Assembly (NCBI RefSeq): GCF_026625785.1
Contig: NZ_CP113063.1
Location: 248,001 to 312,000, forward strand
Length of the DNA stretch: 64,000 nucleotides
Reading direction: 5' to 3'
DNA from: Gordonia sp. SL306
GTDB taxonomy: Bacteria > Actinomycetota > Actinomycetes > Mycobacteriales > Mycobacteriaceae
Part shown: positions 16,640-26,591 of the stretch, piece after piece
Position numbering within the stretch: position 1 is the first letter of the stretch
Layout: every line of letters begins with the position of its first letter
Notes under the pieces: generated by a model
What the model was told of the DNA's origin: nothing
Database searches by the model: none
Seen by the model: only the letters and a program-made list of their open reading frames with translations
Position numbers and translations under genes: made by a program

Positions 16640-18166
16640 TCAGCATCCGAGAGTCGCGTGCGGCACTGTGAGATCGGAGACGTACCGGGTCACAGCGCCG
16701 TCCACGCACTCGTCACCGCGGAAAACCGAGGTGTGCCCCAGTCGGTCGACGCTGATGAGCGCAGCGCCGGTCCGTCGCGCGACCGCCATCGCCGTCGGGT
16801 ACGGAGTTGCGGGGTCACCGGTGGACGCCACCACGAGGGCGCGTGGGGCCCCAGCGCCCGGCATGCCGTCGTCCGGCGGGCCGCCACCGGCGCGGACCGA
16901 GGGCACCCAGAACTCACAGATCCCCAGCGGCCCGCGTCCGCTGCCGCGCCCGTCGTCGCGAAACGGTGCCGCGCTGCGTGCGCGGCGGTCCAACTCGTCG
17001 TACCGCGCGCGGTCGGGCACTCTCGGGTCGTCGGCACAGGTGATCGCGGTGAAGGCGTCCTGCGTCGCGTCGTAGCGGCCGTCGTCGTCGCGGCCCTCGA
17101 GGGAGTCGGCGAGCCGCATCATCTCGGTGCCGTCACCCGCCGCGAGGGCGATCAGCGCCGCCCGCAGGCCGTCCCATCCGGATCGCTGATACAGCGCGGC
17201 CACCGTGGCGGTCTCGGCATCCTCGGCCGACAGGGTCCGCCCACCCGCCTGCGCCGGATCGGCGAGCAGCGGAGCGAGCATCGCCCGATAGCGCGCGACC
17301 GCCCCTTCGGCACGATCGCCCAATGGACAGCCGGGCCGGTGCACGCAATCCGCGGCGAAGGCATCGAAGGCTTGCTGGAATCCCCTGCGCTGATCGATCG
17401 ATGCGTCGATCGGGTCCTTCACGGGATCGACCATGCCGTCGAGGACGAGCGCCCGCAGCCGCGACGGATACCGCGCCGCGTATTCGAGACCGAGGCGGGT
17501 GCCGTAGGAGTATCCGAGAAAGTCGATCGCGTCCTCACCGAGCGCGGTACGGATCCGATCCAGGTCGCCGGCCACGAAGTCGGTACCGACTCGCGACAGG
17601 ACGTCCGCACCGACGCGCTCGCGGCACTCCTGCGCCATCGTTGCCTGGTATCGCTCCACCCGCGCAATGCCGGCCGCCGATCGATCGCCATGGTCCATCG
17701 CACGCTCGGTGTCGCGTTCGGCGTCGGTTCGGCAGCGGATGGCCGGCCGCGATGCGCCCACGCCGCGCGGATCGAAGGAGACGATGTCGTGGGTGTCCGC
17801 GAGCGCCGAGGTTGCCAGGTTCGCGGACGAGTCGACGAGATCATCCACGCCGGAGCCGCCGGGACCGCCCGGGTTGATCACCAGCGTCCCCGCCTTGGGT
17901 CCCGCGGCGCCCAGGCGCGCGACCGCGAGGGAGATCGTGCCCAGGCCGGGATCGCGGGGGTCGAGCGGAACCGACAACCGCCCACACGACACCCGCCCGG
18001 AGACAGATCCGGGGATCGCGGCGCTCGCCACGCCGTCGTCGGGACCGCAGGCATGCCAGTCGATCCCGGACCCGGACGACAGGAGACCGCACCCGCCCAA
18101 CGCGAGCATCGCGACCACCGCGACGACGACCACCCGTCGCACCACGCTCCGGCCGATGATCGCCAT
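16640..18166 (-). CDS. Secreted lipoprotein alpha/beta hydrolase, TAP-like (CaeA/Rv2224c type)
   Basis: 508-residue exported esterase or peptidase of the tripeptidyl-aminopeptidase-like family. The N-terminus is a signal peptide with a lipobox (ALGGC, Cys about residue 26). Next come the oxyanion segment NPGGPGGSG, the nucleophile GYSYG, and the C-terminal TAP domain with TGDPATPY (Asp) and LGHTSVF (His). M. tuberculosis has two such genes (Rv2223c, Rv2224c) between glnA2 and panB; here there is one. ATG 18166 is chosen because it starts the signal peptide; the longer frame is antisense to panB. Confidence 0.9.
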   Translation of the reverse strand: MAIIGRSVVRRVVVVAVVAMLALGGCGLLSSGSGIDWHACGPDDGVASAAIPGSVSGRVSCGRLSVPLDPRDPGLGTISLAVARLGAAGPKAGTLVINPGGPGGSGVDDLVDSSANLATSALADTHDIVSFDPRGVGASRPAIRCRTDAERDTERAMDHGDRSAAGIARVERYQATMAQECRERVGADVLSRVGTDFVAGDLDRIRTALGEDAIDFLGYSYGTRLGLEYAARYPSRLRALVLDGMVDPVKDPIDASIDQRRGFQQAFDAFAADCVHRPGCPLGDRAEGAVARYRAMLAPLLADPAQAGGRTLSAEDAETATVAALYQRSGWDGLRAALIALAAGDGTEMMRLADSLEGRDDDGRYDATQDAFTAITCADDPRVPDRARYDELDRRARSAAPFRDDGRGSGRGPLGICEFWVPSVRAGGGPPDDGMPGAGAPRALVVASTGDPATPYPTAMAVARRTGAALISVDRLGHTSVFRGDECVDGAVTRYVSDLTVPHATLGC

Positions 18167-18325
18167 GCCGTGATCGTACGGTCCCGACCGTGCCCGCCCG
18201 CGCCGGTCGTGTGAGGAAAACCACAGGTCATGGGCATTCAACCGTGCGCGCACCGGTGCCACAATGGATGGCGTCCAGCCCAACCCGGGTACCTGCTTGG
18301 CAGGACTCGAGGCAGAAAAGAGACA

Positions 18326-19192
18326 ATGATGTCCGATTCTTCGGTGTATGGCGCATCCGATTCCTCCGCGTCTGATTCCGCCGCGTCCGCTCCCCGTCGC
18401 CGCGCCACGCGCGTGCACCATCTGGCCCAGATGAAGACCGACGGCGAAAAGTGGTCCATGCTGACCTGCTACGACTACTCCACTGCCCGCATTTTCGACG
18501 CCGCGGAGATCCCGGTGCTGCTCGTCGGCGACTCGGCGGCGAATGTCGTGCTCGGCTACGACACCACCATCCCGGTGACCGTCGACGAACTGATCCCGCT
18601 GATCCGAGCGGTGGTACGTGGCGCCCCGCACGCGCTCGTCGTCGCCGACCTGCCGTTCGGCAGCTATGAGGCGAGCCCCCAGCAGGCCCTCGAATCGGCC
18701 GTGAAGGTGTTCAAGGAGACCGGCGCCCACGCCATCAAGATCGAGGGCGGTGAGCGCGTCGCCGATCAGATCGCCGCGCTGACCGCAGCCGGAATCCCGG
18801 TGATGGCACACATCGGCTTCACCCCACAGAGCGTGAACGGCCTCGGCGGCTACCGGGTCCAGGGCCGCGGCGACGCGGGCGACCAACTCGTCGAGGATGC
18901 CATCGCGGTTCAGGAGGCCGGCGCGTTCGCCATGGTGATGGAGATGGTGCCCGCCGATCTGGCAGGCCAGATCACCCGCAAGCTCACCATCCCGACCGTG
19001 GGTATCGGCGCCGGCAACGAGACCGACGCCCAGGTCCTCGTCTGGCAGGACATGGCCGGCCTCACACACGGCAAAACCGCCAAGTTCGTCAAGCGCTTCG
19101 GCGATGTCGGAACCGAACTACGTTCCGCGGCAGAGCAATACGCCGACGAAGTCCGGCGCGGAACCTTCCCTGCACCCGAACACAGCTACTGA
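18326..19192 (+). CDS. panB: 3-methyl-2-oxobutanoate hydroxymethyltransferase
   Basis: First step of pantothenate synthesis: transfer of a hydroxymethyl group from 5,10-methylene-THF to 2-oxoisovalerate, giving ketopantoate. 288 residues. After a Ser/Ala-rich lead of about 25 residues the TIM barrel shows [45 protein letters not shown] and the GIGAGN(x)TDAQ segment, covering the metal and substrate sites. The start is a tandem ATGATG at 18326-18331. Same position as Rv2225. Divergent from the esterase gene. Confidence 0.96.
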   Translation: MMSDSSVYGASDSSASDSAASAPRRRATRVHHLAQMKTDGEKWSMLTCYDYSTARIFDAAEIPVLLVGDSAANVVLGYDTTIPVTVDELIPLIRAVVRGAPHALVVADLPFGSYEASPQQALESAVKVFKETGAHAIKIEGGERVADQIAALTAAGIPVMAHIGFTPQSVNGLGGYRVQGRGDAGDQLVEDAIAVQEAGAFAMVMEMVPADLAGQITRKLTIPTVGIGAGNETDAQVLVWQDMAGLTHGKTAKFVKRFGDVGTELRSAAEQYADEVRRGTFPAPEHSY

Positions 19193-19221
19193 CGGGAGCG
19201 GTCGCGCATAGGGTTGTGACC

Positions 19222-20193
19222 ATGCGCGACTTCTACCCGAGCATCGAACCGTACGACCAGGGCCATCTCGACGTCGGCGACGGCCAGCAGATCTATTGGG
19301 AGACCTCCGGCAACGCCGACGGCAAGCCAGTCGTGTTCGTGCACGGCGGCCCCGGAGGTGGCACCGCCCCTGATCAGCGACGGTTCTTCGACCCGGCGCG
19401 GTACCGGATCGTGCTCTTCGACCAACGCGGATGCGGTAAGTCGCGCCCCCACATCGCCGACGGCGCCGACCTGTCGACGAACACCACCGGGCACCTGATC
19501 GCGGACATGGAGTTGCTGCGCACCCACCTCGGTATCGACCGATGGCAGGTGTTCGGCGGCTCGTGGGGCTCGACCCTCGGCCTCGCCTACGCGCAGGCGC
19601 ATCCCGAGCGGGTCACCGAGCTGGTCCTGCGCGGCATCTTTCTGCTACGACGCAGCGAGATCGACTGGTACTACAACGGCGGCGCGGCCAACATCTACCC
19701 CGACCTCTGGGAGTCCTATCTGGCGCCCATCCCCGACGCCGAGCGGGACGGTGACCTGGTTGCCGCCTACCACCGCCTGCTCACCTCCCCGGATCGATCC
19801 GTCGCCCAGGCGGCTGCGAGCGCGTGGACCGGCTGGGAGCAGGCGACCAGCCACCTGCTGCCCCGCACACCCGGCGACGTCCAGGACGACGCCGACAAAC
19901 CCCGTTTCGACCTCGCATTCGCGACCATCGAGAACCACTACTTCGTCAACAGCGGGTTCCTCGAGGACAGCCAATTGCTGGCCCACATCGACCGGCTCGC
20001 CGACATCCCGGGCGTGATCGTCCAGGGGCGCTACGACGTCGTCTGCCCCGCGCGCAGTGCCTGGGATCTCCACCGCGCGTGGCCGAGTGCGCAGTTGCAC
20101 ATCGTCGACGACGCCGGGCATGCATCGTTCGAACCGGGCATCAAGCATCACCTGATCACCGCGACCGACGGTTTCGCGAATCGGGCATTCTGA
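19222..20193 (+). CDS. pip: Prolyl aminopeptidase
   Basis: Releases N-terminal proline from peptides; a cytosolic serine hydrolase of family S33. About 323 residues. HGGPGGGT (oxyanion hole), DQRGCGKS, nucleophile GGSWGS, catalytic Asp in GRYDVVCP and His in DAGHASFE are all present. The DWYYNGGA segment is typical of the cap domain. ATG 19222 is chosen; GTG 19216 is two codons upstream. It follows panB by 29 bases on the same strand. Confidence 0.93.
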   Translation: MRDFYPSIEPYDQGHLDVGDGQQIYWETSGNADGKPVVFVHGGPGGGTAPDQRRFFDPARYRIVLFDQRGCGKSRPHIADGADLSTNTTGHLIADMELLRTHLGIDRWQVFGGSWGSTLGLAYAQAHPERVTELVLRGIFLLRRSEIDWYYNGGAANIYPDLWESYLAPIPDAERDGDLVAAYHRLLTSPDRSVAQAAASAWTGWEQATSHLLPRTPGDVQDDADKPRFDLAFATIENHYFVNSGFLEDSQLLAHIDRLADIPGVIVQGRYDVVCPARSAWDLHRAWPSAQLHIVDDAGHASFEPGIKHHLITATDGFANRAF

Positions 20194-20267
20194 GCCCGGC
20201 CTAGACTGCACAGACACAGCACTCGTCGGGCGCGCGCATCGACCGCGCCCAGGGACAGGAGGACCGG

Positions 20268-21764
20268 GTGGCGGCATCCGAGCAGCTCGAAGTGGAACTG
20301 AAGTTCGATGTGGATGCGGGACACACTGCACCCGATCTCCGAGTCCTGCCCGGCGTCATCGGTGCGACGGAACCCGAGACGTTCAACCTCGATGCGACCT
20401 ACTTCGACACCGAGAACCTCGACCTGGCCGGCAACCGGATCACCTTGCGTCGCCGCACCGGTGGCCACGACGCCGGATGGCACCTCAAGCGCCCGGCCGG
20501 TGCGCCTGGCACGCGCCGGGAGCTCCAGCTCGGCTTCGACGAGGCGCCCGCCGACGGCGAGGTTCCGACGGAGCTCATCTCCCCGGTGGTGGCTCTGACC
20601 CGGACCCGCAGGCTGACCCCGGTCGCTGCCGTGTCCACCACACGAACCGTGACGACGCTGCTCGGGGCCGACGGGCAGCCCGTCGCCGAGTTCGCCGAGG
20701 ATCTGGTCACCGCCCAATCGTTGCTGCCCGGTGGACATTTCCAGGAGTGGGCCGAGTGGGAGTTCGAACTCCTCGGCAACGATCCGCACCCGCGCCTGCT
20801 CAAGACCGCGGAGAAGACCTTGCGTGCCGCGGGCGGTCGCGAACCGTCGTCGGCGTCCAAGCTCGCACGTGCGATCGGTTCCACTCCGACCGTGGTCGAA
20901 CCGCACCTCGGCAAGCGACCGACTGCGCTGGAACTCGTTGTCACCGACATCGCCATCCATCGCAACTCGCTCATCACCCAGGACCCGCTCGTGCGCACCG
21001 ACGCCGACGACGCGGTGCATCAGATGCGGGTGGCCTGCCGACGGCTCCGCAGCGTGTTCTCCGGATTCCCGACCGTTCTCGACGCCGAGCGCACCGACCA
21101 CCTCGGTGGTGAGTTGAAGCTGCTCGCGCGGATCCTCGGTGATGCCCGGGATTCGGAAGTGCAGCTGGCGCTCGACGAGAACCTCCTGAGAGCCGAGAAC
21201 GCCTCGGAGTCGCTGATCGCCGAGCTCGCCGGCACGGAGACCGCCATCCACGAGCGGGCGATCAAGGCCGCGCACGCCGCGATGGATTCCGACCGGTACT
21301 TCGCCCTTCTCGACGCGATCGACGAGCTCATCGCGTCACCACCGCCCGGGCCCGACGCCGACCTCGACGCGACAATCGCCGTGGACCGCGCCATTGCCAA
21401 GAGCCGCAAGAAGATCCGCAAGGAGCAGAGCGTGCTGTCGAGCCTGACGGAAGGCTCCGAGGAGTGGGCGGAACAACTGCACACCATTCGCAAACGCGCC
21501 AAGCGGCTGCGCTACAGCACCGATGCTGCCGAGCCTCTCGACAAGAAGCGTTATCGCAAGGTGGCCACGATCGCCAAGCGAGTCCAGTCCGCACTCGGCG
21601 ACTACAACGACAGCCGGATCAACCGCGCCCGGGTTGCCGAGATCGCCGGCTCCGGAAAGCTCTCCGGATCCGACATGTTCGTGCTCGGACGCATCGATGC
21701 CCGACAACAGGCCGACGGTGAGCGCGCCATCGACGCCTACCGCAAGGCCGCCAAGGATCTCTGA
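20268..21764 (+). CDS. CYTH and CHAD domain protein
   Basis: 498 residues. The N-terminal CYTH domain (about 1-200) starts with EVELKF, the ExExK motif that binds triphosphate and metal, and has charged strand motifs such as ITLRRRTGGHDAGWHLKRP. The C-terminal CHAD domain (about 210-490) is an all-helical His-rich region with HQMRVACRRLRSVFSGF and HTIRKRAKRLRYSTDA. CHAD domains bind polyphosphate, so a polyphosphate-linked role is likely. GTG start at 20268. The homologue Rv2226 has the same place after panB. Confidence 0.88.
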   Translation: MAASEQLEVELKFDVDAGHTAPDLRVLPGVIGATEPETFNLDATYFDTENLDLAGNRITLRRRTGGHDAGWHLKRPAGAPGTRRELQLGFDEAPADGEVPTELISPVVALTRTRRLTPVAAVSTTRTVTTLLGADGQPVAEFAEDLVTAQSLLPGGHFQEWAEWEFELLGNDPHPRLLKTAEKTLRAAGGREPSSASKLARAIGSTPTVVEPHLGKRPTALELVVTDIAIHRNSLITQDPLVRTDADDAVHQMRVACRRLRSVFSGFPTVLDAERTDHLGGELKLLARILGDARDSEVQLALDENLLRAENASESLIAELAGTETAIHERAIKAAHAAMDSDRYFALLDAIDELIASPPPGPDADLDATIAVDRAIAKSRKKIRKEQSVLSSLTEGSEEWAEQLHTIRKRAKRLRYSTDAAEPLDKKRYRKVATIAKRVQSALGDYNDSRINRARVAEIAGSGKLSGSDMFVLGRIDARQQADGERAIDAYRKAAKDL

Positions 21765-21765
21765 A

Positions 21766-21911
21766 CCCTGCGTCGAGCGGGCGCAGTTTCCCGGCGAGTG
21801 GGCCCAGATTCCCGCCGATCGTGCGCAGCCGTCGTCGCGCGCCGTTCGCTGCGCACGATCAACGCGATTCTGCGCACGATCGACGGGAAACTGCGCACGA
21901 TCGACGGACGG
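21766..21911. repeat. Palindromic array of six 21-bp units
   Basis: On the plus strand three head-to-tail 21-base units begin CTGCGCACGATC at 21849, 21870 and 21891. On the minus strand three more units of the same length start at 21828, 21807 and 21786 (the first identical in its first 12 bases, the others diverged). About 20 bases separate the two halves. The array fills the gap between two convergent genes, so it can fold into a long cruciform or hairpin and probably ends transcription from both sides. Confidence 0.7.
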
Positions 21912-21945
21912 TGGCGACGCAACACCGCACCACCGGATGCGGCGT

Positions 21946-23415
21946 TCACCCGCCGGCGGGGACGAACAGCACCTTCCGGGCCGACGGGTCGGCGACCGTG
22001 AGGACCACCGAGATCCTGCGGCCCTGCGCCGGGTCTCCGTCGCAGGGGGCGATCACCGCGGGATCGGTGAGGAAGACCTGTGCGGCTCGATGTTCGGTCG
22101 CCGCGTGCAGGACAACGGCGTCAAAAGTCTCCCCCACCCGGCCCGCGAGTACGACCGCCTCGGTCAGGTCGATACTCGCGCGGTCGGCCGACGAGGCGAG
22201 GGAATCCGCCGCGCGCAGGATCTTCGGAAGAGTCGGCAACGCCCGGGACACCCAGTCCGGCACCGGGTTCCCGGCGGTGACGGCAAGGCATGCCTCCGTC
22301 GCGAAGCGATCGCCGAGCCGTCGCAATGGTGCCGTCACGTGGGCGTAGAGGCCGGCAATCGCCGCGTGGCGTAGCCGGTCGGGAGAGGGAGCCTCGCGCA
22401 CATCGCCGTCGCCACTGCTCCCCAGCGCCAGATAGTCGGCGCCCCGCATCAGTGTCGCGCCCACCGACATCAACGCAAGGGTCGCCGGTTCGTCCCTGGG
22501 CAGCCCCGCGAGGAACTGACCGGGCGTCGCGTCCGCTGGCCAGTCGACGTCCAACGATGTCGCCGCCGCGCGCAGCGCTGCCACCGCACGAGGATCCGCG
22601 GGCGGCAGGGTGCGCAGCAGACCGATCCCGGCATCGGCCATGATCTGCCCGGCGCACATTCCGGTGAGCAACGACAGCTGCGAGTTCCACAGGTCCGCCG
22701 GGGTGTGCGGGGCGAGCCGTAGGGTCCATCCGGCGCCGGGAGCGGAGCGAGCGGGCCGACTCTCACCTCCGCCGTCCCGCACGACTTCCTGATCGGGCAG
22801 ATCGAGCTCGACCGCACCACGATCAAGGGCGACTCTATGACGCAGTTCGCCGAAGGCGGGCAGCGCCTCGATCGACGGATGCAACCGCCCCGCCGCGGCA
22901 TCGGCCGACACCCCGGCATAGTCGAGCTTCGCGACCGAACGCACCGTGGCACGGCCGACCGACACGTCGCCGGGTTCACCGTCGGCGCCGACTCGGATGG
23001 TCCACAGGACGCACGGGCGGGTCTGGTCGGGCAGCAGCGATCCCGCTCCCTCCGACAACGACCGCGGATGAAGAGGGACCGAGCAGTCCGGGAAATAGAC
23101 GGTCGTACCGCGGCGCCGACTCTCCGCGTCCAGCGCTCCCTCCGGTTCGATCAGAGCCGCGACGTCGGCGATCGCGTAGTTCACCACGAAACCGTCGCCA
23201 TCGGCGACGATGTGCACCGCCTGGTCGAGATCCATCGAGGTCGGCGGATCGATCGTGACGAACGGGAGGTCGGTCCGGTCCTCGCGATCGGCGACGAACC
23301 GATCGACGGGATGATCTGCCTCCGCCTGCGCGGTCGCGCCGTAGTCCTCGCTGATGCCGAGTTCGTTCCGCACCGCGTCGAAGTCGAGGTCGGGGGCGGA
23401 CAGTTTGCGCTGCAC
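21946..23415 (-). CDS. RNase II/RNB family 3'-5' exoribonuclease-like protein
   Basis: 489 residues from GTG 23415. The RNB catalytic core is visible: FVTIDPPTSMDLDQAVHI has the Asp cluster that binds metal, followed by NYAIADVAAL and TTVYFPDCSVPLHPRSLSEG. The C-terminal part has a HVTAPLRRLGDRF segment as in RNB enzymes and a short S1-like end. No CSD domains are seen at the N-terminus, so it is shorter than E. coli RNase II. The frame can be extended upstream but then runs through the RNase P RNA, so the GTG start was preferred. Confidence 0.85.
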   Translation of the reverse strand: MQRKLSAPDLDFDAVRNELGISEDYGATAQAEADHPVDRFVADREDRTDLPFVTIDPPTSMDLDQAVHIVADGDGFVVNYAIADVAALIEPEGALDAESRRRGTTVYFPDCSVPLHPRSLSEGAGSLLPDQTRPCVLWTIRVGADGEPGDVSVGRATVRSVAKLDYAGVSADAAAGRLHPSIEALPAFGELRHRVALDRGAVELDLPDQEVVRDGGGESRPARSAPGAGWTLRLAPHTPADLWNSQLSLLTGMCAGQIMADAGIGLLRTLPPADPRAVAALRAAATSLDVDWPADATPGQFLAGLPRDEPATLALMSVGATLMRGADYLALGSSGDGDVREAPSPDRLRHAAIAGLYAHVTAPLRRLGDRFATEACLAVTAGNPVPDWVSRALPTLPKILRAADSLASSADRASIDLTEAVVLAGRVGETFDAVVLHAATEHRAAQVFLTDPAVIAPCDGDPAQGRRISVVLTVADPSARKVLFVPAGG

Positions 23416-23434
23416 GTCACCGACTGTAGGGGCG

Positions 23435-23871
<437 letters not shown>

Positions 23872-23903
23872 GCAAACACAGGATAGCGGGCCACGGTCAC
23901 GAG

Positions 23904-24572
23904 TCAGTCGAGGTGGCCGGTGTCGTTCACCAGTCGCACGACGGACCCGCCGTCGGGATAGAACTCCGCGATGGACAGCGATGCCAGATCCAGATGCAGC
24001 CGGAACAAGAGTTCGGGCCCGGTGGCGAGCGCGTCCCGGAGCATCGTCTTGATCGGGGTGACATGCGAGACGACGAGCACGGTGGTTCCCGGATAATGCT
24101 GCAGCACAGCATCTCTGGTTGTGGCTATCCGTTCGGATACCTGGGCGAAACTCTCACCGCCGGGCGGTGCGACCGTGGTGTCGCCGAGCCATCGGGCGTG
24201 CAGCTCGGGATCGCGCTGGGCGGCCTCGGTGAAGGTCAGGCCCTCCCAGGCACCGAAGTCCGTCTCGATGAATCCGTCGTCGATGTCGACGGCGACCCCC
24301 AGCCGCTCAGCGACCGCCTCCGCAGTCGACCGTGCACGCTGCAGCGGCGACGAGATCACCGCGGCGATCTCGGTACTCTCGCCGAGTCGTTGCGCCGCAG
24401 CCGCCGCCTGCCGACGGCCGAGGTCGGTCAACTCAGGGTTCCCGCGCCCTGAGTAGCGTCGCTCCACCGACAGCTCTGTCTGCCCGTGCCGCAGCAACAG
24501 GATCCGGGTCGGCTGGGCCCGCTGGCCCTGCCACGTCGGCGCCCGGCCGGCAGATCGCGCAGCCGTCGCCAT
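23904..24572 (-). CDS. Histidine phosphatase (phosphoglycerate mutase-like), without RNase HI domain
   Basis: 222 residues. The catalytic RHGQTE motif (Arg28-His29-Gly30) is followed by GRGNPELTDLGRRQA, SSPLQRARSTAE, a Glu-containing ETDFGAWEGLT and the second His in VVSHVTPIK. The family includes acid phosphatases and alpha-ribazole phosphatase. In M. tuberculosis the homologue Rv2228c carries an RNase HI domain fused at the N-terminus. Here the start ATG 24572 shares one base with the stop of the zinc-ribbon gene (TGATG), leaving no room for that domain. Confidence 0.88.
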   Translation of the reverse strand: MATAARSAGRAPTWQGQRAQPTRILLLRHGQTELSVERRYSGRGNPELTDLGRRQAAAAAQRLGESTEIAAVISSPLQRARSTAEAVAERLGVAVDIDDGFIETDFGAWEGLTFTEAAQRDPELHARWLGDTTVAPPGGESFAQVSERIATTRDAVLQHYPGTTVLVVSHVTPIKTMLRDALATGPELLFRLHLDLASLSIAEFYPDGGSVVRLVNDTGHLD

Positions 24573-25309
24573 CAGATGCCCGATTCGGCCGTCCGGACGA
24601 GGACTGCGCCGCATTCCTCACAACGGACCACCTCGTCGGCGGGTTTCGCCGCGATCGAGGCGATGGTGCCGCGATCCAGCTCCATCCGGCAGGCACCGCA
24701 TCGGCGGGCCCTCAGCAAGCCCGCACCGATCCGACCGGTCGCGCGCTGCTTCTCGTACACGGCAAGGAGTTCCGGTGTGATCTCGGCTGCGATCGATTCC
24801 CGCCGCGCCACGACGGCGTCGTGATCGGCCGCGATCGCCGATAATGCCGTGTTCCGGCGCTCTCGGGTGGACCCGACCTCGCTGTCCAGGTGTTCGATGG
24901 TCGCGGCGGCACGCTGCTGTTCGGCGGTGAGCGCCTCCTGCTGCTCCATGACGCCGAGCAGATCGTCCTCGAGCGACGCCCGACGACGGGCCAGGCCGGA
25001 CAACTCGTGCTGCAGTTCGGAGAGCGCCTTGGGGGCGAGCCCGCCCGCGGTCAGCTGGGCGGAATCCTTGGCCTCCCGGGATGCCATCCCGGTCACCTCG
25101 CTGTCGATCCGCCGGTACTCGCGGGTCAGGTCCTCGGCAGAGATCTCGGCGCGGACCAGATCGTCGCGCGCGGATTCGATCCGCTGGTCCAACTCGGCGA
25201 TCTCGGCGTCCTCGGGCAAGTGGGTCCGACGGTGATCCAGCCGAGCGAGTTCGGCGTCGGCGTCGGCCAGGTCGAGGAGATGTCGCTGGATTCCCGCGTC
25301 GACCTTCAC
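24572..25309 (-). CDS. Coiled-coil protein with C-terminal zinc ribbon (CT398/Rv2229c type)
   Basis: 245 residues. About residues 5-185 form a long helical hairpin with heptads rich in Glu, Arg and Leu. The C-terminus has two CxxC pairs (CGACRMEL and CEECGAVL), a zinc ribbon. Family members are thought to bind nucleic acid or act as scaffolds; no enzyme activity is known to me. It is the second gene of a stop/start-coupled string on the minus strand with the phosphatase. The homologue in M. tuberculosis has the same place. Confidence 0.87.
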   Translation of the reverse strand: MKVDAGIQRHLLDLADADAELARLDHRRTHLPEDAEIAELDQRIESARDDLVRAEISAEDLTREYRRIDSEVTGMASREAKDSAQLTAGGLAPKALSELQHELSGLARRRASLEDDLLGVMEQQEALTAEQQRAAATIEHLDSEVGSTRERRNTALSAIAADHDAVVARRESIAAEITPELLAVYEKQRATGRIGAGLLRARRCGACRMELDRGTIASIAAKPADEVVRCEECGAVLVRTAESGI

Positions 25310-25454
25310 TGTGCAAACCTCCGCGATACGCGCACACGATGTGCTCTCGTCACCAATTCCTCATCCCTCTGCTGTTCTCGTGCCCGATCGCCGCCGACGG
25401 CGGCAGATGGGTGCCCCACACGGTACGCGCCCGGTCACGGCCGGGACCACCGCC

Positions 25455-26591
25455 TCACGACCGGCGGACGACGGTGAACGGGTCGGTCGGCTCGCGGTAC
25501 ACCGCGACGGCGACACCGAGCGACTCCGACAGCAGGGTCGCGGCCTGCCCACACCACGGGAACTCGGTCGCCCAGTGCCCGGCGTCGACGAGAGCAGGCC
25601 CGCCGCGGCGGCGGCTTTCGTCGGCCGGGTGGTGCCTCAGATCCCCGGTCAGGTACACGTCGGCACCGACCGCGGTCACCGTGTCGAGCAGCGAATCGCC
25701 CGCACCTCCACACACCGCCACCAACTCGACACGCGCATCGGGATCACCTGCGACCCGCACCCCGGACGGGCTGCCCAGATACTCCGCCGTGCGTTCGGCG
25801 AACTCTCGCACCGTCGTCGGGGTGGCGAGTCGCCCGAAGCGTCCGAGACCCATGTCTCCTGCGGTCTGGGCCAATTCGAGAATGTCGAACGCCGGTTCCT
25901 CGTACGGATGTGCACCCCGCAATGCCGCGAGAACAGCGGCCCGCAGCCCCCGCGGCGCGACCATCTCGATCCGGTCCTCATCGACGCGGGTGCGCTCCCC
26001 GATGACCCCGATGGCCGGATTGGCCGCGTCCTGAGCCTCGAATTGACCGGTACCGACCACCGACCACGAACAGTCGCGGTACTCCCCGATCGCACCGGCG
26101 CCGACCGCGAACATCGCCTCACTCACCTGCTCGGCGTTGCCCTCAGGCACCATCACAACCCATTTGTCCAAGGGGGCAGTGGGTTTCGGGTCTATCGGAA
26201 CGGTGTCGACGAGACCCAGGAGTTCGGCGAGCGCATCGGACACCCCGGGCCGTGCGCTGTCGGCGTTGGTGTGCGCGGTGAACAGCGCGATCCCCGAACG
26301 GATCAGCCGATGGATCAGCCGCCCCTTGACGGTATCCGCCGCAACAGAATCCACCCCGCGCAGCAGCAGCGGATGGTGGGCGACCACCATCTGTGCACCC
26401 GATTCGACGGCCATGTCCACCACGCCGTCGGTGACGTCGACGCACACCAGGACCGATCCGACGGGCTCGGTCGGATCCCCGCAGACGGGGCCCACCGAGT
26501 CCCAGGGCTCGGCGAGCCGTCGGGGGTACGCGCGATCGAGCACCTCGATCACGTCCGCACCCGTCACGTTCGTTGCGCCTGGGATGGTCAT
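25455..26591 (-). CDS. Nif3-like dinuclear metal centre protein (GTP cyclohydrolase I type 2 / YbgI family)
   Basis: 378 residues. The metal ligands are visible: the MVVAHHPLL His pair, TAHTNAD in the first half, and GHWATEFPW with a final Glu in the second half. A PII-like insert in the middle (about 150-230: [18 protein letters not shown]) is typical of the long actinobacterial form. The function is uncertain; some relatives are metal-dependent hydrolases. ATG 26591 shares one base with the cobC stop (TGATG). Matches Rv2230c. Confidence 0.9.
   Translation of the reverse strand: MTIPGATNVTGADVIEVLDRAYPRRLAEPWDSVGPVCGDPTEPVGSVLVCVDVTDGVVDMAVESGAQMVVAHHPLLLRGVDSVAADTVKGRLIHRLIRSGIALFTAHTNADSARPGVSDALAELLGLVDTVPIDPKPTAPLDKWVVMVPEGNAEQVSEAMFAVGAGAIGEYRDCSWSVVGTGQFEAQDAANPAIGVIGERTRVDEDRIEMVAPRGLRAAVLAALRGAHPYEEPAFDILELAQTAGDMGLGRFGRLATPTTVREFAERTAEYLGSPSGVRVAGDPDARVELVAVCGGAGDSLLDTVTAVGADVYLTGDLRHHPADESRRRGGPALVDAGHWATEFPWCGQAATLLSESLGVAVAVYREPTDPFTVVRRS

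Noticed and set aside
18167-19069. Upstream extension of the esterase frame across panB
   Set aside because: The extension is antisense to panB and has no hydrolase features; the signal peptide begins at 18166.
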